NCBI GenBank assembly: GCA_025200525.1
Contig: CM045763.1
Span: forward strand, 59,723,530 to 59,787,529
Direction: 5' to 3'
Length of the DNA stretch: 64,000 nt
Source of the DNA: Camellia lanceoleosa
Taxonomy: Eukaryota; Streptophyta; Magnoliopsida; Ericales; Theaceae
Below are positions 25,001 to 35,359 of the stretch, piece by piece. The notes beneath the pieces are model-generated. The model saw only the letters and a program-made list of their open reading frames with translations, had not been told where the DNA came from and ran no database searches. The first letter of the stretch is position 1. Every line of letters starts with the position of its first letter. Both the position numbers and the translations under genes were made by a program.

Positions 25001-25659
25001 TAACTTTGTGTTTTGGGCTGCGTGTTCAAACCTTAATCAGTGTGGGCTGTGTGTTCACCATCAACTTGGACTGCGTGTTCAGAAAATCGGAGTTTGGGAC
25101 TGTGTGTTCTACTCTCAATCAGTGTGGGCTGTGTGTTCACCATCAACTTGGACTGCGTGTTCAGAAAATCAGAGTTTGGGCTGCGTGTTCTACTCTTAGT
25201 CAGTGTGTGCTGTGTGTTCACCTTCAAATTCGGTGTTTGGTAGTGTGTTCATTTCTTAACTAATGTGTACCGTGCGTTCACAATCAATCAGTCAATGAGC
25301 CTAGTGTTCAGAAGTTCAAGTGTTTCACTAACACGTTCAAGGTGCAGGCAAAGTACTATGTCATAAGCTAAAACTGTGTGTTCAAGCATGGCAAAGCTAC
25401 AAAATGCACGAAAATGCAGAAAATAAAGTAAAATACCTCTCGTGCGTCGTGAGAGAGATGCTGCTCCGGCTCTCGCAAAAGTAAATCCCCGGGTGCCCGG
25501 TCATTGAACCCAGTGAAACGACGAAAAATGGCATGAGCGTATATGCGATTAGGCGTATCTCCCCGGAATAAAAGGGCGGACTCTCGGGGGCAGTGTCATA
25601 ATGTCAAAGTCATCCCCGGCACCTGGAGGACCTCCACCGTGAGGAAAATCACCCGCCAT
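22061..25659 (-). CDS. Antisense plant-mobile-domain (PMD) gene inside element A, multi-exon
   Basis: Proposed exons on the minus strand are 25659-25437, 24305-23660, 23532-23371, 23321-22812, a short one ending near 22640, and 22468-22061. Most have GT/AG borders and several junctions keep frame (for example TTE joined to YRFLLEG). Exon 2 encodes the PMD signature: LVERWWDTTNSFHF, GDMTMTPLDFAVLTGLDVGG and later RYDWGGAGLATLY. The C-terminal exon is Pro/Gly/Arg-rich with an acidic stretch. PMD proteins of the MAIN/MAIL1 type act in the nucleus in silencing and genome stability, and the domain is also spread by transposons. Frame breaks near 25555 and 24180, and a phase mismatch after exon 2, suggest damage or sequence error. 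Confidence 0.7.
23660..24198 (-). CDS. PMD core exon of the antisense gene
   Basis: This is the longest uninterrupted piece of the PMD gene, about 180 codons. After the codons for ASRTLLAALVERW it carries the conserved Trp-rich and Leu-rich PMD core, then EVEQYACGFLMFLFGTTLFADRG, and it ends at a GTAATG donor at 23659. It can be used alone for a domain search because the sequence upstream at 24199-24305 is in another frame. Confidence 0.72.
24357..24476. repeat. 24-bp tandem repeat in the PMD gene
   Basis: AGCTGTGTGCAAATGAAATG recurs at 24381, 24405, 24429 and 24453, an exact 24-bp period, with a partial unit before. It lies in the proposed first intron next to the 3' splice site at 24306. 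Confidence 0.9.
24484..25330. repeat. 80-bp higher-order tandem repeat built of about 27-bp subunits
   Basis: TTCACATCAAATCTG or variants recur near 24491, 24572, 24653, 24733, 24812, 24892, 24973, 25054 and 25138, giving an 80-84-bp period. Each unit holds about three copies of GGGCTGCGTGTTCA about 27 bp apart. The array fills nearly all of the proposed first intron of the antisense PMD gene. Confidence 0.9.
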
Positions 25660-26003
25660 TTCAGAAAATCTGCAAAAAGGAGCAAAAATGAGCAAAATGA
25701 GCCAAAATTAGAAAAAGTCAACAAAAAGTCAACTCCCGGGAAATGGAAAAGTCAACAAAAGTCAACTCCCGAGAAAATCTTCCAAATATTGAGACAAACT
25801 TACCTCAAGTGGTGAAAATGAGAAGAGAAGCCCCGAAATCAAAATTTAATCAGCTCAAAGTGCTTAAAACTGAAAGATTTCGCGAAAACAACTTGCGTGG
25901 ATGGCCGAAAAGCAGATGAAATGCGATCTGAAGGAAAAAATGGTTTAGGGAGCAAGGAAGGAGTTTTGCAGCTATGGGAGTGATTTGGAATGAATGGAGG
26001 TGC

Positions 26004-26012
26004 ATATATATA
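26004..26012 (-). promoter_or_regulatory. TATA box of the antisense PMD gene
   Basis: On the minus strand TTCTATATATATGCACC lies about 345 bp before the ATG at 25659. GGCCGGCC (26073-26080) is about 60 bp further upstream, with GGCCGGTGG-type words to 26140. Confidence 0.5.
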
Positions 26013-26040
26013 GAAATGAGAAAAATGACCAAAATGCCCT

Positions 26041-26140
26041 GCTTTTTGGGCGGTGGCCTGGCTACCTTTCTCGGCCGGCCGCCATTTGCTTTTTGTCCCT
26101 AGCCGGTGGCCTCCCAAGGGCAACCACCTGGCCGGTGGTC
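26041..26140. promoter_or_regulatory. GGCCGGCC / GGCCGGTGG cluster upstream of the PMD gene
   Basis: GGTGGCC (26052), GGCCGGCC (26073-26080), GCCGGTGGCC (26102-26111), and GGCCGGTGG (26130-26138) are packed into 100 bp upstream of the PMD TATA box, echoing the clusters in the LTR and before the other antisense gene. Confidence 0.5.
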
Positions 26141-27034
26141 CCCACACCCCTCTAGCTCTCTGCAAATTTTGAGGAAGATCGGAGTTCGGGACTGAAAAAG
26201 TTCAAGAAAAGTGCACTTTTGCGCGAAATTGTTCACGGAACTTCACAACTTCGACATGTGTTTCATCATCACTCATCAAAATCAAGGTGTATCCTTTTCA
26301 AACATGTTGTAACCTCTCCGGAGGTGAATCGAGAGTCATGATCAAGTTGCCTTCACGAAATGCGCGTTCCCAAATCGTTGTTCGCAACAAGCGGGCATAC
26401 GATTTATGCTCGTTTTGCATTGTTTTGCATATAACTTGTATTCTCATGAGCATTTTGCATTGTCATGCATGATTTCTTGTTGTACCATACCTCTGTGCTC
26501 GAGCATGCGTTGTCACGCACGTTCCTTTCTCGCATTGCAATGCATTCACTCGCCGACACTGCGTGTGTCAAACTTTCGAAACCACAGGAATCGCATTGAA
26601 TATATGTTGTTAGCATATTGTTCTTGTTGAATTTCTCTCTTTTGCAGGCACGATATTGTATGTACGGTTCATTTGAGGCTGGTGCGACCAGACGAATCGC
26701 GCAGGTATCGTATCTTCTCCGTGTGAGACGCAACGAGAATTGAATGATTCGCCGCATTCCTAATCGCATGAAATGTAGTTGTTGCTTTGCATTCTTGCTT
26801 AAAATATTGCATCTATTTGCGAATACTTGCCTCATTACTTCTTTGCATTTGCATGATCATTTGGCTCTGTGCATGTCGCTTTGCATTTGCCCCCCACTGC
26901 ACGCCTACTGACACATATCTCTGCTTCATCTTGTATGATTGTCTAAGTCTTGACCTTGTCAAAAATGGGTCGTCTCGGCTTTGACATTCACTCCCGTCAC
27001 TTGTGACTTCCGAAGTTCTGTCAAAGAGGGCAAT
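26141..27034 (+). other. Region between the PMD promoter and the 3' LTR, ending in a polypurine tract
   Basis: No gene is seen. Many TTGCAT/GCATTG words occur. A purine run AAAGAGGGCAA (27024-27034) directly before the 3' LTR is the likely polypurine tract for plus-strand DNA priming. Confidence 0.55.
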
Positions 27035-30000
27035 CAGAGACACCCCATTTTTACCGACCTTAAGACTTCGAGCGTCACCGATTGAGCGCTTCGGTGATGT
27101 TGCATCTTGTGCTTTCGTTGAAGTCTGAGTCGCTGACGCGCCTCCTCGGACTTCCGAACTCTCTTCTGTGCCTTGTCTCGATTTGCGAACCAGACTCGGT
27201 TTTCTCTGTTTTCTTTCCTAAGGGGAGGGAGAGGTCCCGTAGACCATCTCTTAGTGGCCGTGGGCTACATTTCGTGGCCGTAGGCCATTTTGCCCATTTC
27301 GGAGCCCGGTTCCCGGTTTTCGGAGCCGTCAGGCCGTGTGCCTCGGTTCGGGACCACCCAACCATCTCCGATTTCTCTGGTTTCTGGCATGCATCTTATT
27401 TACTCCCTTTCGAGGGACACTGGGGTCTTAGATACCCACTTCGCGGCCAAACACCACTTTTGGTGCTTAACGGCCGGTTTTCGAGACCCCGAACTGCGTG
27501 TTTTGGCCCCCGAGCATTCGTTTTGCATCGAGTTTGGTTCATTCTTGGCAGGTACCTCTGTTTTATCATAACGAGGGATACTGGGGTCTTAGATGCCCAC
27601 TTCGTGGCCAAACACCACTTTCGGTGCTTAACGGCCGGTTTTCGGGACCCCAAACTGCGTGTTCTGGCCCCCGAGCATTCGTTTTGCATCGGTTTTTGTT
27701 CATTTTTGGCAGGTACCTCTGTTTTATCATAAAGAAGGTCACTGGAGGGTGGGAGGACAGCAATTGTCTCAGCAACCAGTTATGCTCCTCCGGCGCCCCG
27801 TTTTCTTTCTCCAGGGCTAATGTTGAACACCCTAGGGCCATTTTCTTCGAGCCAAAATCACATATTTGTGTTGTACACACATGGGAGGACCCTAAAAACA
27901 CATGGCCGGACAGTAATTCCTCTTTTCATTTTTGAGCCTCTCCTAGAAGTAGATTGTTGTTTCTCCTAGTTCAGAGTTGCCAATTTTCAACCACAGGGCC
28001 TTGAAGAGGAGACATGGGAGGACACCAATATGTAGAGCTCGGCCAGCAATTCCAAAATTCCATTTTTGCCCTTGGCCGGCCGGCCATGGGGGGTGGCCGG
28101 CCACCTCCAAGAAAAGCACATGGCCGCCATACTCCTCGGTGCACACTTTGTATAAATTGCTTTCTCTAAAATATCTTTGCAATCCGGGGGATATTTTGGG
28201 AGGGAAAGCTTGGGTGCATTTCCCTCCTCTTTTACACCCCCTTCTTGGCCTTTATAAGTGGCTGGCCAGCTCCTTGATTAGGGTTAGAAAAACTCTCCTT
28301 AAGAGCTTATATGCATTAGCTTACATCTCCCTCTCCAAAAACCTCCAAAATCCCTAAGTTTGGTGCCATTTCTTCATCATCTTCAAGCACTACCTTCACC
28401 ACTTCCATTCCAGCAGCAAGGGAAGGTTTTTCAGAGGCTAAGAAGCAACAAACTCAAGCCAAGAAGCAACCAAAGTGTAGTCTTCAAGGGTAAGTCTCAA
28501 ATTTCCTCTTTTGTAGCACTTTCTTGCCTTATTTCTTAAGCCTACTTGCTTACTGTTTTGGGCTCCGACATTAACTGAAACTAGGTCTATTTTAAGCTAT
28601 TCTTCATGTTTGTTCAAGGGCTCAACCCTGTTTGAGCCCTCCATCTTGCACTTGTTTCAATATCCTCTTATATGCCATTATTTTGCATTGAATATTTGGC
28701 CTATGTGTGATCTGATTTGGAGCATCTCATGAACTGATATTGTGCTTATTTTGAGCCCCTCTTCAACATTGAAGAAGGGCTCAACCTTTTTTTCATGCTC
28801 CATATGCCACTTGCTTTAAATCCATGTTTTGTCCTTGTTTTTGCATGCTTTTTCTAGCCTATGAGTGATCTGTTTTCGAGCATAATGTAAACTTTGAGTG
28901 GACCTATTTTGAGCCCCTCTTAAACATTAAAGAAGGGCTCAACCCTGTTTGGCTTCTCTATCATGCACTTGCTTCATAATTCCTCATATTTACCGTAAGT
29001 TTGCATGATTTGTTTGACCTACATGTAGTCTGTTTTGGAGCATGTCATTAACTGTGAGTAAGCTTATTTTGTGTCCCTCTACAACATTTTAGAAGGGATC
29101 AATCTTGTTGGGGGTCTCCATGTTGTGCTTGTCTTTATATCTCTCTTTGGCCCCCATTTTTGCATGCTTTTTAGGCCTATCTAGCTTCTGTTTTCGGCCA
29201 TCATCAGTACTGAAAATATCCATATTCTTGCCTTCTCTTCATGTTTTGTTAAGGGTCTTAGGCTGTTTGGTGAATTCTTGGTATACCTCTCTTTATAGCC
29301 CTCTTTTGGCTCATATTTTGCATGCTATGTTGAGCATATCTAAATACTGTTTTGGTGGTTGTCATAAGCTGTAAATGTTCATAATTTTTGTCCCTCTTCA
29401 GTGTTGTAGAACTGTATTTTTCAGTTTGAGCATTGCGTATACCATCTGCTTCATTGTTCCCTTTTTTTCCCCCATTTTTGCATGATATTTTTTCCATACT
29501 TGTGATTGTTGTTTGGCCATGCTTTGTACTGGAAAAATGCTATTTTAGGGACTGTCTAGCATTTTTATTTACACTTCATGTCCATATTATGCATGTTTGG
29601 CATAGCTGCAAGTCACTTCGGATACTCAGCATAGCATTTTGGGCATCGGGTGTAATTTTGCTATAATTCGGGGGCTGTTTTTGCATCATTTTGGCTGCTG
29701 AAATTTGCATTTTCCATATTCCATATGCCACGTCTCATTTCGTATGCCATTTCATGCCTTAGGGCCATTGCCTCGGTTTGCGTGCCTACGGGCACGCATT
29801 TCGAGGCATCTCATTTTTCATCCTCCGGCGTCCTACGTGAGTGTGGCTGAGGCCCTCTCATGTTGGTATAAGCCCATCATTGCATTTGCATGCCATTTTA
29901 TACTTTAGTACCATTGCCTCGATTTGCGTGCCCGTGAGCACGCATTTCGAGGCACTTCGTTTTCATCCATTGGCCTCTTATATGAGTGTGGCTGAGGCTC

Positions 30001-32113
30001 ACTCATGTTGGTATAAGCCCATATTGCATCACATATCTCATTTTAGTCCTGTTGCATTCCGTATGACATTTTCTCGGTTTGCATGCCCGTGGGCACGTAT
30101 TTCGAGACATTTCATTTTAGTCTCATTGTATATCATATTTCATGTCATTTCATGCCTTTATGCCATTGCCTCGGTTTGCGTGCGGTGCACGATTTCGAGG
30201 CACTTCATTTTATCCCGGCCTCTTATGTGAGTGTGGCTGAGGCTCTCTCATGTTAGTGTAAGTCCAATTGCATTGCGTATGCCACTTTATGCCTTAGGCT
30301 CATCGCCTCGGTTCGCGTGCCCGCGTGCACGCATTTCGAGGCATCTCATTTTCATAGCATTGCGTATGTTAGGATTGCACTTTAGCTACATTTCATACAT
30401 ATCATGCATATTGCATCGTGTTCGGGATAGGAGTTAGTCCGGGCACGGGAAACGAGGCACGCTCCGTACTCCGAGTGACGGAACGGGTCTCAATTCCTAA
30501 GTCACCGACACTCCGGATTACCCATGATGGAGTTAGGTTTTGTTGTAGCATTCATCTGCATTCACCCCATATTGAGTCGTGCAATCCGACTCCTCGGCCA
30601 TCATGCATCAATATGCGTGATTGGTGGCACGAGGATCGAGGCATGCATATATTTGTGAAATACATTGCTATGCCCCTTTCCTGCTCTCTGTTGCAGCAAA
30701 ATGAAGAATCAACAACTTTCCGGAGGCTTGGCGCGTTTTTCAAGAAACATTGCAAAACAGAGGCTAATCGGGGCATCGCCGTGGATTTCCGCGCAAAGCA
30801 GCCCAAACATGCATCATTCCATCATCGGAGCGAATCAAAGCGATCCTCGCTTGCATGCGATTTTATTTTTCTTAGTTAATTTGCTAATTAATTAGGGATT
30901 TGTATATTATTCGGACTGTATATTTTGGACTGTATTATTCTTTCATTTTGGGACTGTATTATTTATTTGGACCCTCTGCGCGAGGGCATAATTGTAATAA
31001 GTGTGCGTGTGTGTGATGTATGTCTTCCAACCCCACGTCTTTCTTTCCCTTTTATTTACCCGCTTACGATGGTTAGATATAGGGCATATTTCAATTAGCA
31101 TACAGTATGATAGCATGTTTGCATTCATTCATCTGTTTTGTATGCACCGGGCTCGGCGCATCATACAAACTGCATTTGTATTTCAATTCCAAATTGAATA
31201 CGTGTTAGTTGTAGCATTCCATGTGCCATATCTAAAATAGCCAAGCCTGCTATAGTTTGCATCTTTGCATGTGTTGCATTAGGCATTTCTGTATACTTAG
31301 GATCATGCATGATTTCTAATGTAGTTTCTGTTTTGGCTTGGAGTACTCGGTGAGTTTTTATGCTTTAGCATCCTTGCATGCGTGTGAATGTTGCCATGAT
31401 AGCACGCTTACCATGAGGCTAAATGCTTATGTGATATAACTGCCTTGAATGCCTGTGGGTGGAGGTTGAGTTATTTGAATTGGGACAATTCATCAAATGT
31501 TTGTTTTAAGCCCACTAGATAGTGGCAAAATCATGTTTTCTAAGCCCACCCGAGGGTGGCAAATTCACGTCTTAGCCTACTTGCGGGTAGCACCATCAAA
31601 CCATTTTCAAACAAACAAGCATGAAACGTTTTGTTCCAATTCAGGCGATTCAGTCTATACTTGTATGCTGTGCGCATCACATAGTAACCTAGGCTAATAA
31701 TCGGAATAAGAACTCATAATGTTTTCAAAAATAGATATCATGGTTAGTAGAGGCCAGTCTTTGACCGGGCGAGCGGGGGTGCTCACAAAGTGACCTTCCC
31801 CAATCGTACCCAAGTTCCCGAGCCGAGGCAACTTTGGTGATGACGGACACGTGGCCTTTGGCACCGAGTCAGGGTTTCCTAAATTTCCCATTTTAAAATA
31901 TTTAGGTGGCGACTCTGTATCTGGCGAAGCAGTCCATGTTTGGCACTTCTTTCAAAAAATCTGTTTTCAACACGATTTGCCGGATTTGGACTCTTCGGTT
32001 CAAGATTGAGAACCGTGGCATTTGAGTCCTTCGAACTGTAGTGACCCAATATCGAACCAGAACGGGGGGGGATTCGCACTCCTTCCCCCGGGGTGCGTTC
32101 GGGGACGTCTACA
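27035..32113 (+). repeat. 3' LTR of element A (5079 bp)
   Basis: Direct repeat of 5789-10821. Its first bases are CAGAGACACCCC where the 5' LTR has TGTAGACACCCC, so the inner TG has changed. The outer end GTCTACA is intact and abuts the GAGAT duplication. It is 46 bp longer than the 5' LTR, mainly through local indel patches. Confidence 0.92.
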
Positions 32114-34217
32114 GAGATTTCCCTTTCAATTGTGAATTTAAGTTATACCTTGCATGGTCTATGATAAAAATTGAAGATTAAAGTCTAGAATGGGGTTAAA
32201 ATGTTAAATTGAGAATTAATTCATGTATGCATGCATAAATTTCCATGCTTTGGGTTTGAATTCTAAGATTTCTTCCATGCATGTGTTAATTTCACTCTCA
32301 TTGTGGTCATGCATCTTATTGTCCATCAAATTGTCAAGTTTGATCATGTTTTGGAGGGTTTGGTTTCAAGGAGATTCTTGCGTGATACATTTAAGTTTCG
32401 TACTTGAAATTTTATTTGAAATTGTGTTCAATTGACTTACCTTTGGGCTTGATTTTACAAAATTGATCTTCAAAACACGTCATACTATGAGTTTACAAGA
32501 GTTTTCCAAAAAATTAGCCCAAAAGGATCGAATTTGATGCTTTGAAGTTGAGTTTTGAGCTTCAGGTTCAAATCTGAAAATTCCAGATTTTGGACTCACG
32601 CCGGCGAGAACTCCACGCCGAGCGCATGATCGATTTATGAAGTCCGCCGGCGGGAAAAGTGACGCCGGCGGAATTTTGTGTATCCAGTACTTTTCACATG
32701 TTTACAGTCCGCTCGAGCGGGGTAATGCACACTCGAGCGAGGACTTGTGTCTCACGCTCGAGCGAGTATCGAGCGCCCATCGAGCGTGAATTTCATGCAT
32801 CCAGTACTTTTACTGTAGCTTACAGTCCGCTCGAGCTGAGTAATCCACGCTCGAGTAGATTCCTTTTGTCTGCGTGTCTGCTCGAGCATAGTAAGCCACG
32901 CTCGAGCAGGACCCCTGTTTCAGCAAAATTTTGAAAAGTGTTTCTAAGTGCATCTTTGTATTCTCATTCCATCCTAGGCATTCCTAGGCCATGTTTAAGG
33001 CTCTCTAATGAGGATAAGAGATTAGAAACACGCTAAGAGCCAACGAAATAAGTTTTGTACAATTAGAACATGTATTTCAAGTGTGCATCTGTTATGTGTC
33101 GTGTAGGTCACGTGTCACGTCGTGTCTGATCGATCTGCTCTGTCTGTCTGTCTCCAAGCCCACTGTAAGTAATAACTCTGTAAAGTTATATTTAACTTAA
33201 GTATTTTCTGGCTGGTATGGTATGATCTATTTTCTGAAATGCTATCTTACGAATTATGAATGAATGACCAATTTTCTGAAAAGTATTTGTGGCACCCTTA
33301 GTTCACGTGGCCCTTGCCCGGGGGTAACAATACCGCGGCCAATCTGCATGTGGCCCTCGCCCAGGGGTAACAATACCGCAGCCAATCTGCACGTGGCCCT
33401 TGCCTGGGGGTAACAATACCATGGCTACTTGCGCACAAGATATGAACCTTTATGGTCGTTGGTACCAACTATATATGTGGGTCTCTGGACCAATCTGATC
33501 TGATAGCTAATGGGTGTACCACGTATGATCTTATGCAAAATCTGAACATCAAATGTATATGAATCTGTTTCTGTTTTGAAGTCTGATTATGCCCTGATTA
33601 AATGCTGGATTCTAACTTGTGCTGGACATCATTCATATAACCCCTTTACTCTGTTATTATTCACTGGGCTTTCACTCACAGTTTGTATTATATATGTAGG
33701 TGAGCCGGCACAGGACCAGGGCCAGAGTTGACGGCCTTCTGTACTATTTGTGTCAGCCAACCGTTGTGCCTCCCGAGAAGGTTCCGACCGAAGTTTAATG
33801 CTATGGCTATTTTTGTTTTCACTTCTGTAAAGCCAGATCTTGGGAAGTTCACTTCTGTAAATATTTTGTAAATATTGGTGTCCTTGACTGGCATGCTTAC
33901 ATATATATAAATAAGCTTTGATGTGTTCTATCCCATGTACGTTATCACAGCTCATTGGACCTTGTTTATTTGTATTATTGCTTCCGCAGCCCCTTATTAT
34001 TTACTAATCTGTTCCGAGGCCTTTGGTAATTTACGGATTATTGGCCGGTTACGATGCTAAACCTATAGGGGCGGGTTTGGGTCGTGACAATTGTCCAACA
34101 AATAGTGAGACTGAATTTGCAATCACATGCAAGAAATACCAGGAACATAGTATTAGGTGAGTCATACCTTCACAACCTTAAACATGTAACCAAAGAAAAA
34201 GGGACTAAAGGAAAAAC

Positions 34218-34465
34218 CTTATCATCTTGGGTATATAAGCAATTTAAGATTAGTGCTCAATCATTAGCATGTAGCGTTTGCTTAAGCAAAACATGAAGAA
34301 AATCCACACTTTGAGGCATCATGTGTTGAGAAATTTCTTTTTTCTCAAGGCTCTTAATCTTGTCATTCTCTAGTAAATTTAAACTTGCAAGTTTCTTACC
34401 CATGGTTGGCTCATTTAAATCCTCGTCAATTTGGCTTCCATCCATTGGCTCTTTATGAGCTGTAT
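34218..34465 (-). pseudogene. Captured UTP5/WDR43-like exon (start of Utp12 domain)
   Basis: A pyrimidine-rich acceptor (TTTTATTGCTAG) ends at 34466 and a GT donor follows AAG at 34218, so one exon of 248 nt is cleanly bounded. It encodes LNEPTMGKKLASLNL, then VLLKQTLHAND, a stop, and ALILNCLYTQDDK. This closely follows the WDR43/UTP5-type nucleolar proteins (from memory: VLLKQALHADDRALLLDCLYTQ), which act in the small-subunit processome. The TGA at 34257-34259 sits where Arg is expected, consistent with CGA to TGA. No neighbouring exon of this gene is found, so it is a fragment. It lies between VPS2-like exons on the same strand inside the CACTA shell. Confidence 0.68.
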
Positions 34466-35181
34466 CTAGCAATAAAACCAGTTTATTTGTTAAATGCTGA
34501 AATTCAGGTGTTGGTGCATAAAATGCACATATTTTATTTTAATATTAAAAACAACATTTTAATACACCACACAATGATATAAGAAAACCAACCCCAAATG
34601 ACAAGTTTGAAACTGGCAAAACTTTCCCACCCATATAGACCTTGTATACCATTAATTTCAAATCTGTTCCATTACATGTCAATGACAAATATCAAATTAC
34701 ATTTCATCCGTGCACACATAATCATAAGAGAAATATTAAACATGACCATTCTATCTAATTTCAAGCACATTATAATCAATAAATCGATATATAGAAGACA
34801 AACCTAGATCGAGAAACAAAATCAAAACAAAATCATGAACAACCAAATATGTTATTGATGAAAAAATATGAAATCAATTGATCAGCTACAAATCAACAAA
34901 CCGTAGAGGTACGAAATTGTCAATAAACTCAGATTTATTTACATGGTCCTAGAGCACTATCAAATTCACAAAGATGCAAAAGTTGTTGCTCTAAGTTTGA
35001 AGTAATTTATTATTATCAGCAACAATCAACACCAAATCAGATTATGGACTACTCAATGTTTGTTCGAATAGTGGCATACCTATTCATCTTCTTTTGACGC
35101 TTATTGCCCACTAGATGCATCCGGCACTTACAATATGTTAGTATAATGTGTTAATATTTGATAAAACGTCCCAGAATGTAC

Positions 35182-35359
35182 CTTATTTCCTGTTTTAGTG
35201 GCTCTCTTTATCTCTGCAACAAATTTCTTTTCCTATATCAGCAAATAATTTATAATTAGATCAAACACTAAAAACTTGCAATAGAAACATTACTTATAAA
35301 CTCTTTAACATACTTCCAATTGCAAGGTGGTGATTTTCCTCTCAAATGTTTGTTGGTTT
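35182..35359 (-). pseudogene. Captured VPS2.2/2.3-like exons (ESCRT-III), two pieces
   Basis: Exon piece 1 (35359-35314) encodes TFERKITTLQLE and ends at a GTATGT donor. An 81-nt intron follows, with AG at 35234-35233. Piece 2 (35232-35182) encodes EKKFVAEIKRATKTGNK and ends at a GT. Joined in frame they resemble the N-terminal helix of plant VPS2-type ESCRT-III subunits (from memory: IERE.TSLQLE then EKKLVAEIKRTAKTGN). These proteins help bud vesicles into endosomes. The acceptor of piece 1 is uncertain. A further fragment of the same gene lies at 3612-3701. No start exon or C-terminal half is found. Confidence 0.6.

Larger units (their letters stand above)
5789..32113 (+). mobile_element. 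26.3-kb Ty3/gypsy retrotransposon 'A', Tat/Ogre type, with two antisense genes
   Basis: The element starts TGTAGACACC and ends GACGTCTACA and is flanked by GAGAT at 5784-5788 and 32114-32118. Two LTRs of about 5.0 kb (5789-10821 and 27035-32113) surround a 16.2-kb interior. In order the interior has a primer binding site, gag, a DTGS protease with a G-patch-like segment, RT, a degenerate gypsy RNase H, a second archaeal-type RNase H, integrase, then two antisense intron-containing genes and a polypurine tract. The dual RNase H is a known mark of the Tat lineage. The giant size and 5-kb LTRs resemble Ogre. Every sense coding block carries stops or frameshifts, so the copy cannot be autonomous. 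Four transitions over about 500 nt (9961-10465 against 31240-31744) suggest fairly recent insertion. Confidence 0.93.
5247..34089 (+). mobile_element. Solo LTR 'B' (about 2.5 kb, long gypsy-type LTR) split by element A
   Basis: It starts TGTAATAACCCCGACC at 5247 and ends GGGTCGTGACA at 34089. ATTGT flanks it on both sides (5242-5246 and 34090-34094). Its own sequence is 5247-5788 plus 32119-34089, about 2.51 kb. A relative in inverted orientation lies at 39815-42168, sharing both termini, the segment near TTATCGGCG, and a cluster of CTCGAG palindromes. Length and termini fit the long LTRs of chromovirus-type Ty3/gypsy elements, although no coding region is left to confirm this. The part at 33290-33430 has three repeats of a unit containing GGGGGTAACAATACC. 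Confidence 0.88.
3990..34100 (+). mobile_element. Solo LTR 'C' (about 1.26 kb) split by later insertions
   Basis: The element begins TGTTGGAAAT at 3990 and ends GTCCAACA at 34100, a 7-bp perfect inverted tip (TGTTGGA/TCCAACA). AATAG occurs directly before (3985-3989) and directly after (34101-34105) as the target-site duplication. Only 3990-5246 and 34095-34100 belong to it; everything between arrived later. A TATA box (CTATAAATAG, 4732-4741) fits an LTR promoter. No gag or pol is present, so it is a solo LTR left by LTR-LTR recombination. The terminal sequence suggests Copia, but that is inference. Confidence 0.88.

Noticed and set aside
24484..25330. Regular repeat with about 27-bp spacing that could look like a CRISPR array
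   Set aside because: Repeats are direct, diverged and continuous, with no unique spacers; the setting is a plant retrotransposon intron.
35091..35126. Third VPS2-like exon directly after 35182
   Set aside because: The intron would be only about 55 nt and the match is weak; a better candidate for that part lies at 3612-3701.
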